From: Parvularcula lutaonensis
Lineage (GTDB): Bacteria; Pseudomonadota; Alphaproteobacteria; Caulobacterales; Parvularculaceae
DNA: 64,000 nt
Direction: 5' to 3'
Assembly (NCBI RefSeq): GCF_014651915.1
Contig: NZ_BMXU01000002.1
Location: forward strand, 315,507 to 379,506
In this document: positions 17,522 through 26,985 of the stretch, piece after piece
How the letters are laid out: each line of letters starts with the position of its first letter
How positions within the stretch are numbered: position 1 is the first letter of the stretch
The notes under the pieces: generated by a model
Seen by the model: only the letters and a program-made list of their open reading frames with translations
Databases searched by the model: none
Told to the model about the DNA's origin: nothing
Position numbers and translations under genes: made by a program

Positions 17522-18604
17522 ATGAGCGAGCAGCCGGACGAAAGCCAGAAGACAGAAGAACCCTCCCCAAAAAAGCTAGCGGATGCCCGCAAGAAAGGTG
17601 ACGTCCCGGTCTCCAAGGAGGTCGCGACCCTCACATCGATGATCGCGACGATCCTGCTGATCGCCTTCGCTGGCCCGCCCCTGGTCAGGACGATGTCGGC
17701 GTCCATGTCGCCCTTCGTGGCGTCCGTGCACGACATCCGTGTCGAAGAGACGACCTATGACGTGACGGCGGTCTTGGGCGAGCTGTTCTTCAAGATCTTC
17801 GCGGCCATGTCGCCGCTTTTCCTCGCCTTTGCAGCAGCTGCCCTTCTCGCTGCCTTCGGCCAGAACGCGCTGGTCTTCGCCGTCGACCGCATCAAGCCGA
17901 AGGCCGAGCGTCTCAATCCGATGAAGGGCCTCAAGCGGATCTTCAGCCAGGACAGCCTCGTCGAGCTCGGCAAGAACCTGACCAAGGTTGCTGTGGTGAC
18001 GGGCGTGGTCGCGCTCTTCACCATGAACGAGCTCGAGAACTTCACCGCGATGGCGAGCTACGATCTCAACCAGATTCCTCTGCGTATGCAGAGCATGGTC
18101 ATCAAGCTGCTCTCCGCTGTCCTCGTCGTCATGGTGCTGATCGCCGTCATCGACGTCATCTGGAAGCAGATGGAATACAAGAAGAAGCAGCGGATGACGA
18201 AGCAGGAGGTCAAGGACGAGTTCAAACAGACCGAAGGCGACCCCCAGATCAAGCAGCGCATGGCCGAAATCCGCCGCTCGAAGAAGCGCCGGGACTCGAT
18301 CGCCAAGGTCCCCGACGCGACGGTCCTCATCATGAACCCGACCCACTACGCGGTCGCCCTGCGCTATGTCCCGTCAGAAGGCGACGCGCCCGTGTGCATC
18401 GCCAAGGGTCGCAACCTCATCGCGCTCCAGATGCGCGACAAGGCCAACGAGCACAACGTGCCGGTCATCGAGAACCCGCCCCTCGCCCGCGCGCTTCACG
18501 CCGCCATCGAGGAAGACCAGCCGATCCCGCCGCAATTCTTCAAGGCCGTGGCTGAGGTCATCAACTACGTCTACCGCACCGGCCAGCGCAGCCTGACGCT
18601 TTGA
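17522..18604 (+). CDS. flhB: Flagellar export switch protein FlhB
   Basis: Export-specificity switch of 360 aa, with four membrane helices (about 30-210) followed by the cytoplasmic FlhB-C domain. The autocleavage motif NPTH begins at N272, as required for the switch from rod/hook to filament substrates. The N-terminus (ESQKTEEPSPKKLADARKKG) is classical. Last gene of the flhA-formyltransferase-fliR-flhB operon. Confidence 0.96.
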   Translation: MSEQPDESQKTEEPSPKKLADARKKGDVPVSKEVATLTSMIATILLIAFAGPPLVRTMSASMSPFVASVHDIRVEETTYDVTAVLGELFFKIFAAMSPLFLAFAAAALLAAFGQNALVFAVDRIKPKAERLNPMKGLKRIFSQDSLVELGKNLTKVAVVTGVVALFTMNELENFTAMASYDLNQIPLRMQSMVIKLLSAVLVVMVLIAVIDVIWKQMEYKKKQRMTKQEVKDEFKQTEGDPQIKQRMAEIRRSKKRRDSIAKVPDATVLIMNPTHYAVALRYVPSEGDAPVCIAKGRNLIALQMRDKANEHNVPVIENPPLARALHAAIEEDQPIPPQFFKAVAEVINYVYRTGQRSLTL

Positions 18605-18680
18605 TCCGACTGCGGGCGCTTCTTGCGGCGCCAGCCAGCCTCTGGGACCCTGTCACAGTCAGGGGTCTGGGAGGCTTCTC

Positions 18681-20213
18681 ATGAACAGGATATCAGCGGC
18701 GCTTCTGGGGATCAGCGCCCTCGCTCTTGCTGCCTGTGACGGCGTGGAATGGCATATTTTCCAAGGGGATGACGAAGGCGCTGCGGGTCCTGAGAAGGTT
18801 GCCAGCCAGAAGACCGCGGACGTGGAGGACGAAACCGAAGAGGTGCCAGCCAGCCCCGCCCGCAAGCCAGCGCTGGGTGAGGCCGAAGGGACTTTCGCGC
18901 TCACCGGTGCCCGCCTCCTCACCATGGCCGGCGACCCGATCGCACGCGGCACGATCCTTATCGAGGACGGGCGGATCAGCGCCGTTGGCGCCGATCTCGA
19001 CATCCCGCGGGGCATGCCCGTGATCGACGCCGGGGGCCTGACGATCATCCCCGGTCTTGTCGACATGCATGTCCACCATTTCGGTGAGGCGGAGGGCCCG
19101 CTCTATATCGCCAACGGCGTGACCACGGTGCGCAACCTCTGGGGCACGGTGCAGACGGTCAGCCTCGACCGCGGCGCGGCCGATGGCGATTATCCCGGCC
19201 CGAGGGTCTACACGCCCGGCCCGCTGACCGACGGGCCCGAGCCGGTATGGGGCGATCAGTCCCTTGTCGTCACCTCGCCGGAGATGATGCGCGGGGCCGT
19301 CCGTGCCCAGAAGGCAGCAGGTTTCACCGCCGTGAAGCTCTACGAGACCATGACACCCGAGATCTATCGCGCCGGCGTGGCCGAGGCGAAGGCCCAGGGG
19401 ATGAAGATCTACACCCACACCCCGCGCGCCATGACTGTCGAGGAGGTGATCGCCCTGGAAGTCGACAGCCTCGAGCATCTCGAAGACGTGCACAATGCTC
19501 TGCTGCCTGACGGTTACGAGGGCGGCGATGGCCGCAGGGACTATCTCCAGCGCTGGGCCGCCGCCGACGAAGATAAGATGCGGGACCTGGCGCGGAAGTT
19601 CGCCGAGAAGGGCGTCGCCAATTCCGCCACCCTCGAGGTCTCGATCAACCGCTACCGCGACATGATGGATACGGAGCGTTTCTTCGAAAGCGAACAGGGG
19701 GCCTATGTGGCGAAGGGCATCCGGGACTGGTGGCAGGGGAGCGCCGATCGTTCCAGGCCGTGGCTGACCCCGGAACTGGTCAACGCCGCACGGGACAAGC
19801 AGCTGCGCTTCGTGAAGATATTGCATGACGAAGGTGCCCCGGTCCTGATCGGCACGGACACGCCGAACCCCTTCATCGTCCAGGGCTTCTCGCTCCATGA
19901 CGAGATGGCGAGCTTCAGGGACGCGGGCTTCACAGAGGAGGAAATCCTCGACATTGCGACGCGGAAGGCTGCCGCATTCCTAGATGCCTCGGAGGAGTTC
20001 GGCCAGATCAGGGAAGGCCTGCGCGCCGACCTCGTAATCGTCGAGGGCGATCCGCTCGCGGACCTCTCCGTCCTCAGGAAACCGGCGGGCGTGATCGCGG
20101 GAGGAAGGCTCTATGACCGGGCAGCCCTCGACGACATGCTGGCCGAGGCCCGCGCCGCGGCGGAGAACAGCTACGTCGAAACCGTGGACGAAGAGACGCC
20201 TACAGAGGAATAA
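18681..20213 (+). CDS. Amidohydrolase-family lipoprotein
   Basis: The 510-aa protein has a lipoprotein signal (lipobox LAAC, Cys19), so it should be lipid-anchored in the envelope. The amidohydrolase core has the metal-binding HxH in DMHVHH, a Lys in AVKLYE that may bridge metals, His in YTHT and SLEHLED, and Asp in IGTDTPNP. It resembles imidazolonepropionase-like/prolidase-like amidohydrolases with unknown natural substrates. Residues 35-60 form an acidic linker. GGGAGG precedes the ATG. The gene ends 3 nt from the convergent mechanosensitive channel gene. Confidence 0.88.
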   Translation: MNRISAALLGISALALAACDGVEWHIFQGDDEGAAGPEKVASQKTADVEDETEEVPASPARKPALGEAEGTFALTGARLLTMAGDPIARGTILIEDGRISAVGADLDIPRGMPVIDAGGLTIIPGLVDMHVHHFGEAEGPLYIANGVTTVRNLWGTVQTVSLDRGAADGDYPGPRVYTPGPLTDGPEPVWGDQSLVVTSPEMMRGAVRAQKAAGFTAVKLYETMTPEIYRAGVAEAKAQGMKIYTHTPRAMTVEEVIALEVDSLEHLEDVHNALLPDGYEGGDGRRDYLQRWAAADEDKMRDLARKFAEKGVANSATLEVSINRYRDMMDTERFFESEQGAYVAKGIRDWWQGSADRSRPWLTPELVNAARDKQLRFVKILHDEGAPVLIGTDTPNPFIVQGFSLHDEMASFRDAGFTEEEILDIATRKAAAFLDASEEFGQIREGLRADLVIVEGDPLADLSVLRKPAGVIAGGRLYDRAALDDMLAEARAAAENSYVETVDEETPTEE

Positions 20214-20216
20214 TCG

Positions 20217-22679
20217 TCAGGCAGGATCGCCCGGTTTCGGCGGGAAGGCCCGGTCGAAGAAGTCCTCGGGCAGGTCGCGCATATTGATATCGCGTTGTGG
20301 GAACGGGATTTCGATCCCCTCCTCCCGGAACCGCTCATGGATCGCGACCCGGAGGCGCGTTCTGACACGGAGCGATTCGGAGACGTCCCGGATATACGCC
20401 CTGAGCGAGAAATCGAGACTCGACGCACCGAAATCCTCGAACACCACGAAGGGTGCCGGGTAGTTGAGGATGTCGGTCGATTCCCTGGCCACCTGTTCGA
20501 GGATCTCGATCACCCGTTTCGCATCGGACGAATAGGCAGTGCCCACATTGATGATGATCCGGCCGATGCGGTCCTTATGGGTCCAGTTGGTGACCGAACT
20601 GGAGATGAGCTCGGAGTTCGGCACGATGACCGAGGAGCGGTCGAAAGTCTCGATCTCCGTCGAGCGCACGGAGATCCGCTTGACGATTCCCTCACCGGAA
20701 CTGGTGATGATCCAGTCACCAACCTTGATCGGCCGCTCGAAAAGCAGGATCAGCCCACTGACAAAGTTGTTAACGATCGACTGAAGCCCGAAACCGATGC
20801 CGACAGACAGGGCGCCGGCAATGATCGCGAGATTGGACAGGTCGAAGCCCAGCGTGCCCACGCCGGCCGCGAAGGCAATGACAAGACCGATATAGCCCAT
20901 CAGGGTGCGGAGCGAGTTCTGGACACCCTTGTCCATGCGTGAGCGCGGGAAGATCTGGGTTTCGGCCGCTTTCTGCGCCTGGCGAGTCAGCCAGAGAAGC
21001 AGGGCGAAAATCGCGACTGCAGTCAGGATCTTGGCAAGGCTGATCCGCACATTGCCGATCTCGAAACCGATGAAGGCGTCGACGATCCAGCCCCTGACAT
21101 CGGCCCAGGCAGCACCGAGGATCAGGAGGGCTGGCGGCACGAAGACCGCAAGCGCGAGAAGGTCGATGATGATCCCGATCCAGGAAAGCAGCAGCCGCTC
21201 GTCGCCCTCGGCTTCCTCGAGCGCCTTGGAGGAGAATTTCCGGTCGGCAAGACGGACCATCTCGCGCATGAGAGCCCGCAGCGACCAGACGAGGCCGAAG
21301 AGAGCGAACAGCGCGAAGGTCCGTGTCGCGATGAAATAACCGAGATTAGTATATCCGACCAGCGGGGCAAGGACGGCGATGACGGCCAGGATGCGGACGA
21401 AGACCCTGATCCTCGTGCGCGCCTTGCGCGGTTCCTCCCTCGATGTTTCTGCCGGTGCGACGACGCGCGCCGGCGCCTCGGGGGCACCGGGGGGCGCCTC
21501 TCCTTCGATCACCCGGGCAGGACCTGCCGCCTCGGCCCCGGTGTCTTCCCCCCTGCTCCACAACCTGTCCCGGGCGAGGAGGAAGAGCAGGATGCCGAGG
21601 GTCATCGAGACCAACCCTTCCTGCACGGTGGTCAGCGCAGGCGAGCCTCCGAAGACCTCTGCACCGCGGATCAGCACGCGGTCGACGACGATCACCACGG
21701 CGGAGCCCAGCAACAGCCCCCGTATGACGAAGACGCTGCGCGTCTCGAGGCGCAGCACACGCCATGCAGGCAGGCGCGGCGCGAAGACGGCACTGGCGAC
21801 GCCGTCGGCCAGGAGAAGGACGATGAAGCCGAACCAGATGGCCCGCGCGAGCACCTCGCCCTCCTCGGGGATGGCACCGTTCAGCCGCAGCGCCTCGTAG
21901 AGGAAGAAGCCGCCAAGCACTCCGGGCAGGACGCTCGCGGCGGTCCGAACGGCGGCAAGGATGACCCGGCGGGAGGGATAAGGTTCAAGCCCGGCGATCC
22001 TCTTGGCGATGAGCCTGTTGAGCGCACGCCTCACCGGAACGAGGAGGGCAATGGCCAGTACGAGCGCGCCAATGATTGAACCGAACGCCACATCGAGGCG
22101 GCCACGCTCCGATGTGCTGTCATACCAGCCCCTGTAGGCGGCCACCGCATTGCCGTATCCCTCCTGGAACCCACGCAGGGCATCCGTCCAAAGCTCTGGC
22201 GAAATGAGGAACGGCGTGCGCGCGAAGAGGTCTTCGGTGAAGGCTTCGCGCCGCAGCTCGGCAATTCGCCCGGCGAGCCGTTCGGCCGCCGCTATGTTGA
22301 GAGCGATCTGCGCCCGCGCGGCTTCGGCTTCGGCGAGCTGCTGGTTGAGCCGCCTGCGCTCGCGCTGGATGTCCTCGCTCTCGGCCGGCTCGCCCTCCGC
22401 CGGCGGCGGGCCGAGGGCTTCGAGTTCTGCCCTCAAGGCATCGATCTGGCGGGCGACAGGCGCTTCGGCGAGCGCTGCCTCCTGGCGCAGCCGCCGAACC
22501 TCCTCGCTGAGCGCGACAAGGTCGGCCTCGCGGGGATCCTCGCGAAGGAGGCTCTCGATGGCTTCGAGCTGGACCCGCCGCGCCTCAATCCCGGCGCGGA
22601 CCTCGGGATCGATGGTCTGGCCGAATGCGAGACCGGACAGCAGCAGGATGGCGACGAGAACGGGAAGGATCAGGCGCAT
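20217..22679 (-). CDS. Large MscS-family mechanosensitive channel (DUF3772 type)
   Basis: The 820-aa protein has a signal peptide (about 1-20), a long periplasmic coiled-coil region (DUF3772-like, about 25-170), and multiple membrane helices. The C-terminal MscS core has the pore-lining helix with Gly/Ala pattern (AIIAGALSVGIGFGLQSI) followed by the FVSGLILLFERP beta-domain start. Such large MscS proteins (KefA/MscK-like) gate on membrane tension during osmotic downshock. It is an isolated gene, convergent with the amidohydrolase. Confidence 0.9.
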   Translation of the reverse strand: MRLILPVLVAILLLSGLAFGQTIDPEVRAGIEARRVQLEAIESLLREDPREADLVALSEEVRRLRQEAALAEAPVARQIDALRAELEALGPPPAEGEPAESEDIQRERRRLNQQLAEAEAARAQIALNIAAAERLAGRIAELRREAFTEDLFARTPFLISPELWTDALRGFQEGYGNAVAAYRGWYDSTSERGRLDVAFGSIIGALVLAIALLVPVRRALNRLIAKRIAGLEPYPSRRVILAAVRTAASVLPGVLGGFFLYEALRLNGAIPEEGEVLARAIWFGFIVLLLADGVASAVFAPRLPAWRVLRLETRSVFVIRGLLLGSAVVIVVDRVLIRGAEVFGGSPALTTVQEGLVSMTLGILLFLLARDRLWSRGEDTGAEAAGPARVIEGEAPPGAPEAPARVVAPAETSREEPRKARTRIRVFVRILAVIAVLAPLVGYTNLGYFIATRTFALFALFGLVWSLRALMREMVRLADRKFSSKALEEAEGDERLLLSWIGIIIDLLALAVFVPPALLILGAAWADVRGWIVDAFIGFEIGNVRISLAKILTAVAIFALLLWLTRQAQKAAETQIFPRSRMDKGVQNSLRTLMGYIGLVIAFAAGVGTLGFDLSNLAIIAGALSVGIGFGLQSIVNNFVSGLILLFERPIKVGDWIITSSGEGIVKRISVRSTEIETFDRSSVIVPNSELISSSVTNWTHKDRIGRIIINVGTAYSSDAKRVIEILEQVARESTDILNYPAPFVVFEDFGASSLDFSLRAYIRDVSESLRVRTRLRVAIHERFREEGIEIPFPQRDINMRDLPEDFFDRAFPPKPGDPA

Positions 22680-23019
22680 GGGCGCCCTCTGTCATCTCTA
22701 AAAGGCCGCTTCAAGGGAAGGGGAGGCGGCCGGTGCGGATGTCAGGGGGGAGGAAGCACCGGCCGCCGACCGAGGTCCCGGTCGATCATGCTCTGGGGGC
22801 ACAGAAGCATGAGACCATGATGGTTCCTCGGGCACGCCGGGCGGCTGGCTTCCGAAAAGGCCGTAACCTGAGGAAACGCCCCTCACGGAAGGCCAACCGC
22901 CCGGTGGGAGGAGGGAAATAGTGGGATCAATCGGGCTTGGGAAGGGGCTTGGGCGTGAAATCTGAATTGCGCGCCGATCGTCCAAAACCGGCGCTGCGCT
23001 TGGCAAATTTTCGCAGGAT
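22680..23019. other. Intergenic region with two long inverted repeats
   Basis: No gene is recognised in these 340 bases. A perfect 12-bp inverted repeat has arms at 22725-22736 and 22756-22767. A second, imperfect one of about 18 bp has arms 22837-22854 and 22886-22904. Both could fold in RNA reading through from flgD on the minus strand. Neither is followed by a T-run. They may act as a structured 3' end for the fliK-flgD transcript. Confidence 0.5.
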
Positions 23020-23700
23020 CTAGACGCCGACGCGCTGAATATCATCCGCGTCGATAATCATTCCCTGATCGAGGACGAGCTTGGTCGCGCCATTTTCGAA
23101 GCGCACCTCCTGCACCGTGCCGCCGGACAGGATCTCCCCGGTCAGGGTCGCGTTTTTCGGATCGTCGAGCGAGACCACCTGGGCCTTGTAAAGACCGGGC
23201 CCGGCGATGGAGCCGGTCAGGGTGGTGCCGTCCCATGCCGCGTTGTAGCGGCCGATATCGCCATTCACCTGGAACTGGGCGACGAGGTTGCCGCCCTGGT
23301 CGAAGATCCGCATCTCGGCATTCTTCGCAGGCTGGGTGATCTCATAGGCGAACTGCGTGCCGCCGGGATTGAGCGGCAAGATGTCGCCCCGCGCCTCGAC
23401 CGTGCGGCCGAGCAGCGCCACGCCTTCCTGACGGTCGCCGGCACCGACGGCCTGGGCGATCTCGGTCAGGGTCTGGTTGGTCTCCACCCCCTGTTCGAGC
23501 TCGGAGAACTGGGTCAGCTGGTCGACGAACTGGTTCGTGTCCATCGGCTGGAGCGGGTCCTGGTTCTCGAGCTGGGTTGTCAGCAGGGTGAGGAAGGTAT
23601 CGAGATTGTCCGTCAGCGCCTGGCGCGCGATGGAGGCACGGCTCGGGCTTTCGGTCTCGGCTGCCAGGGGGTTCTGCTGGATCGGCGTGATGGTGCTCAT
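23020..23700 (-). CDS. flgD: Flagellar hook-assembly scaffold FlgD
   Basis: Hook-cap protein of 226 aa. The N-terminal export region has the family motif FLTLLTTQLENQDPLQPMD (about 36-54), followed by QFSELEQ. The C-terminal FlgD Ig-like/tudor part spans about 80-220. It lies 18 nt downstream of fliK on the same strand, the usual fliK-flgD pairing. Confidence 0.95.
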   Translation of the reverse strand: MSTITPIQQNPLAAETESPSRASIARQALTDNLDTFLTLLTTQLENQDPLQPMDTNQFVDQLTQFSELEQGVETNQTLTEIAQAVGAGDRQEGVALLGRTVEARGDILPLNPGGTQFAYEITQPAKNAEMRIFDQGGNLVAQFQVNGDIGRYNAAWDGTTLTGSIAGPGLYKAQVVSLDDPKNATLTGEILSGGTVQEVRFENGATKLVLDQGMIIDADDIQRVGV

Positions 23701-23718
23701 GGGTGCTCTCGCAAAATC

Positions 23719-24732
23719 CTAGAGGAAGACCCGGCGGTCTTCGGAACTGATGGCCGGACGGATGATGACCTCGCGGCGCTCGTCATCGAGGGCTTCGTCG
23801 AAGCCGCGCCGACTCTCATGGCGCTCGCGGCGTTCGTCAGCCTGCTGCTGTTCGCGCTGGCCGCCTTCGCCATCGCGATGCTCGAAGCGCATGTCATCGG
23901 CATCGAAGCCTGCCTGCTGCAGGCTCTGCTGAAGGCCATGGGCACCGCGGGCGAGCGCTTCGAAGGCCTGGGCCGTCTCGGTGATGATGACGAGGCGGGT
24001 GGCGCCGTTTGTCTTCTGCATCTGGACCTGCACGCGGCCAAGCTCCTCGGGGAAGAGGTCGAAGCGAACGCGCTCCATCTCTCCGCGTGCGACATATTGA
24101 AGGTTTGTTGCGACCTGGCGGACGACGGGGTTCGAGGTCTCGCCGGAGCTTTGCTGCGCAAGGGCAGCCTCGACCTGCGGCATCGAGGCGACTTGGCCTT
24201 CGAGCTTCACGGCGGGCGCGGTCTGGCGGTTGATGAGGGCCGCTTCGGCTTCCTCAGCAAGCATCATGGCCGGGTTCTGGACAGGGGCCTGTCCAGGCTG
24301 GACGAGGGGCCTGAGCGGCAGCACCTCGCGACGCTCGGCGCCTTGCTGGGTCTGCTGCTGGATCAGTTGGTCGAGGGGGGAGCCCTGTTTGATCTGGCCG
24401 ATCGGCTTGTCAGTAGGCAGAGCGCGCGCCACGGTGGCGACGGCGCTCTGGGCGACGCCGGTGAGGTCGCGACCAAGCGCCGGTCCTGCTTCGGTGAGGA
24501 TCTTGAGAGGCTGGCCCTGTCCTTGGAGTCGGGCGGCGGCCGCGTTCTCGGCGATCACCTGCGTGCCTTGCGCGGCGAGTTCCTCGACGGCGACGAGCAA
24601 TTGCGAAAAGGCTGCCTCGGCACCCTCCCCGCCCTGCTGCTGGCCAGCGTTCTGACGCAGGCCCTGTCCAAGACCCTTGGCAGGGATGACGGCCGCGTTC
24701 TGCGACGGCGAGAGAATAGAAGCAGCGTTCAT
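23719..24732 (-). CDS. fliK: Flagellar hook-length control protein FliK
   Basis: Secreted molecular ruler of 337 aa. A Gln/Ala-rich disordered N-terminal half is followed by the Flg_hook domain (about 215-300), which has the signature LFPEELGRVQVQM and interacts with FlhB to switch export. The C-terminal 40 residues are rich in Glu, Arg and Gln. GAGGACTGTCG before the ATG at 24732 gives a ribosome-binding site. It is co-transcribed with flgD. Confidence 0.9.
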   Translation of the reverse strand: MNAASILSPSQNAAVIPAKGLGQGLRQNAGQQQGGEGAEAAFSQLLVAVEELAAQGTQVIAENAAAARLQGQGQPLKILTEAGPALGRDLTGVAQSAVATVARALPTDKPIGQIKQGSPLDQLIQQQTQQGAERREVLPLRPLVQPGQAPVQNPAMMLAEEAEAALINRQTAPAVKLEGQVASMPQVEAALAQQSSGETSNPVVRQVATNLQYVARGEMERVRFDLFPEELGRVQVQMQKTNGATRLVIITETAQAFEALARGAHGLQQSLQQAGFDADDMRFEHRDGEGGQREQQQADERRERHESRRGFDEALDDERREVIIRPAISSEDRRVFL

Positions 24733-24796
24733 CGACAGTCCTCTTTCAGACCGCAGAGGACCACAAGTGGTTTTGAGTGGGATTAAAGGGGGCGGA

Positions 24797-24818
24797 GACG
24801 GAGCCGGACGGCTCCGTC
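24797..24818 (-). terminator. Hairpin terminator after PcfJ-like gene
   Basis: Perfect 9-bp inverted repeat (24797-24805 with 24810-24818) and 4-nt loop, 8 nt beyond the stop of the minus-strand gene. No clean T-run, so efficiency is uncertain. Confidence 0.55.
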
Positions 24819-24825
24819 CCTTCTC

Positions 24826-25779
24826 TTACCAATAAGACGGGTCCGTCCAGACATGGACGCCCCGGGAGCCCGCGGGCACCGCCAGCGCGACCTCCGACGC
24901 CTCGGCGACCACCCTTGCCTCCTGTGCAGGCGACAGTGGCTTGTTGTCGGGCCCGTTGATCTCATCAACGACCCAGAGACCATCGGTCACGCGGACGAAT
25001 TCGACCACAGCCGTCAGGCCATCGCCATCTTCGAAGAGGTAGAGATAGTGCGAACCCGAGCGCACCTCGCGCACATAGTCCCGGATGCAGTTCCGGAACC
25101 GGATCGCAGTTTTCTCCACCGCCTGCCAGCTGGCGAGCGGCTTCAGCTTCGCTGTCCCGGGCCACGGCGGATCGGGAAAGCTCGCTTCGCGGAAATGGCC
25201 CCTCGCCCACGCTTCCAGCGAGGTCTTGGACCGGGTCTGGGCGAGGCTCCGCAGCACGCCAGCGCGTCCAAGATCTGGCCGGATCCTCTCGACCAGTCCG
25301 ACGGCAAAGACGACTTTCTCGGCGTCCGAGATCCGGTGCAGGCGTGCGAAGACGGCCGGGCAGCGGAAGGTGGCCGGAACCCGCGCGAGCGCCAAAACCC
25401 TGCGACGATCAATCGACCGTGTGCGAAGCAGGAGGCGCGCCGCCTCTTTGTCCTCAACCAGCTCGGCGAGGCGCCGGTAGGTCGGCGGACGCCAGATTCT
25501 ACCCTTGAGCTTATCGCAGAGGCGAATCAGACGCGGGTCCGCCGAGGGCGCGACATCCGCGAGGATCTCTTTTTTCGTCCGAACAAAGAGCATCGCCTCC
25601 ACATCGGCATTGCGCTCCTCATCATCGAGGAGTGCGAAGGCCATCGCTGCGAAGTGCCACTCTGGACGCGTCGCCGCCAGCCAAACGGCAAGACGACGGG
25701 GTTCCCGCTCGATCGCGGGAAAGATGATATCGGTCATCCAGCCAAACGGCCGGGTGCGGATGGGGGCTGTTTTCTTCAT
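24826..25779 (-). CDS. PcfJ-like protein of unknown function
   Basis: The 317-aa cytosolic protein resembles PcfJ-like proteins in its C-terminal third: a NCIRDY segment, then GSHYLYLF, a beta strand of AVVEF type, and IN...N(K/P)LS. PcfJ proteins are known from conjugative plasmids and many chromosomes and have no established function. The N-terminal two thirds look like a helical repeat with many Arg and Leu residues. The ATG at 25779 is chosen for the strong GGAGGTGG just upstream. It follows fliK on the same strand but is separated by the serial arrangement of start and stop signals, so it is probably not flagellar. Confidence 0.6.
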   Translation of the reverse strand: MKKTAPIRTRPFGWMTDIIFPAIEREPRRLAVWLAATRPEWHFAAMAFALLDDEERNADVEAMLFVRTKKEILADVAPSADPRLIRLCDKLKGRIWRPPTYRRLAELVEDKEAARLLLRTRSIDRRRVLALARVPATFRCPAVFARLHRISDAEKVVFAVGLVERIRPDLGRAGVLRSLAQTRSKTSLEAWARGHFREASFPDPPWPGTAKLKPLASWQAVEKTAIRFRNCIRDYVREVRSGSHYLYLFEDGDGLTAVVEFVRVTDGLWVVDEINGPDNKPLSPAQEARVVAEASEVALAVPAGSRGVHVWTDPSYW

Positions 25780-25967
25780 GACCACCTCCGAAGGGATTTG
25801 TTTTCCCCTCGCGGCGTGCACCGGTCAGGGAGCTAGATGTTCTGTGCGCCTCCAAGCGCAAGGAGCAGACGTTTCGTCATCACTCTGACCTTTCTCTGAC
25901 AGCACGACGCTGCCGAATTCCCGCGCTCGATGGCGGAGGACTGCGGAGGAGTCAACGCGCACAAGTA

Positions 25968-26002
25968 AAAAGGGCGCGTTCCATCGAGGAGCGCGCCCTT
26001 TT
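25968..26002 (-). terminator. Rho-independent terminator after SDR gene
   Basis: Perfect 11-bp inverted repeat (25968-25978 with 25992-26002) with A-run and T-run on the two sides, so it can work in both directions. It lies 23 nt after the minus-strand SDR stop. Confidence 0.88.
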
Positions 26003-26024
26003 CGCAACAGTGCTTACCCGTCGA

Positions 26025-26930
26025 CTAGCCCCGCGCCATCGCCTTCTGCAGGAACTTCATCGTCTGGCCTGAGCCGTCTTCGAGCATCTGCTCGCCATCC
26101 TCGCTGAGGATTTCTTCCATCCTGGCCTGGATCTCCTCAGGCGTCTGATGATCAGGCGCGAGAGAGATGCCGTCGGTCTCGGTGATCCGGGTCGCGGCAT
26201 AGCCCCCTGCCCCGGCGGCGAGGATCAGGCGCGACGGTGCCTCGTCGCAGACGAGATAGAGAAGCGCCGCGGTGACGGACTCCGGCGTCATCAGCTTGAG
26301 CATTTCCTCCGGGATCAGACCTTCGGTCATCCGCGTCGCTGCGGTCGGTGCGAGGGTGTTGACGTGGATACCTTTCTTTGCGCCCTCGATGTGCAGCACG
26401 TTCATCAGGCCGACGAGGCCCATCTTGGCCGCGCCGTAGTTGCTCTGGCCGAAATTCCCATAGAGGCCCGAGCTCGACGAGGTCATGACGATCCGTCCGT
26501 ACTCGCGCTCGCGCATGTGGTCCCAGACCGCCTTGGTGCAGGTGACCGAGCCCATCAGGTGCACGTCGAGGACGAACCTGAAATCCTCGAGAGTCATCTT
26601 GGAGAAGCTCTTGTCACGCAAGACGCCGGCATTGTTCACGAGAATATCGATATGTCCGTAGGCGGACATCGCCTGCTCGACCATCGCGCCGACGCCGTCG
26701 GGGTCCGTGACGGACGCGCCATTGGCGATGGCTTCGCCGCCCGCGGCCTTGATCTCCTCGACCACTTTCTCCGCAGCCTCGGACGAGGCGCCCTCACCCG
26801 AGACAGAGCCGCCGAGGTCGTTGACGACCACTTTCACGCCCCGCTTCGCAAGGGCCAGCGCGTGGCTGCGGCCAAGCCCCGCTCCCGCGCCGGTGACGAT
26901 CGCGACGCGGTTGTCGAAACTGATGCTCAT
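26025..26930 (-). CDS. Short-chain dehydrogenase (3-hydroxyacyl-CoA dehydrogenase-like)
   Basis: NAD(P)-dependent SDR of 301 aa. The Rossmann motif is TGAGAGLGRSHAL (about 12-24), the structural motif is NNAG, and the active site Ser/Tyr/Lys is in SSSSGLYGNFGQSNYGAAK. The conserved NDLGGS stretch after the Rossmann fold and the C-terminal extension resemble bacterial homologues of the dehydrogenase unit of peroxisomal multifunctional enzyme 2, suggesting a beta-oxidation-type hydroxyacyl-CoA substrate. The ATG at 26930 is backed by AGGAGAG. The next gene upstream on the same strand is arfB, with a 55-nt gap. Confidence 0.88.
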   Translation of the reverse strand: MSISFDNRVAIVTGAGAGLGRSHALALAKRGVKVVVNDLGGSVSGEGASSEAAEKVVEEIKAAGGEAIANGASVTDPDGVGAMVEQAMSAYGHIDILVNNAGVLRDKSFSKMTLEDFRFVLDVHLMGSVTCTKAVWDHMREREYGRIVMTSSSSGLYGNFGQSNYGAAKMGLVGLMNVLHIEGAKKGIHVNTLAPTAATRMTEGLIPEEMLKLMTPESVTAALLYLVCDEAPSRLILAAGAGGYAATRITETDGISLAPDHQTPEEIQARMEEILSEDGEQMLEDGSGQTMKFLQKAMARG

Positions 26931-26985
26931 GGATCTCTCCTGAAAACTTTGGCGGTAAGATGCACCCTTCGGCGCGGAAGCCAAG

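Noticed and set aside
22837-22904. The imperfect 18-bp inverted repeat as an insertion-sequence end or CRISPR unit
   Set aside because: Only one copy, no transposase, no direct target repeats and no second unit.
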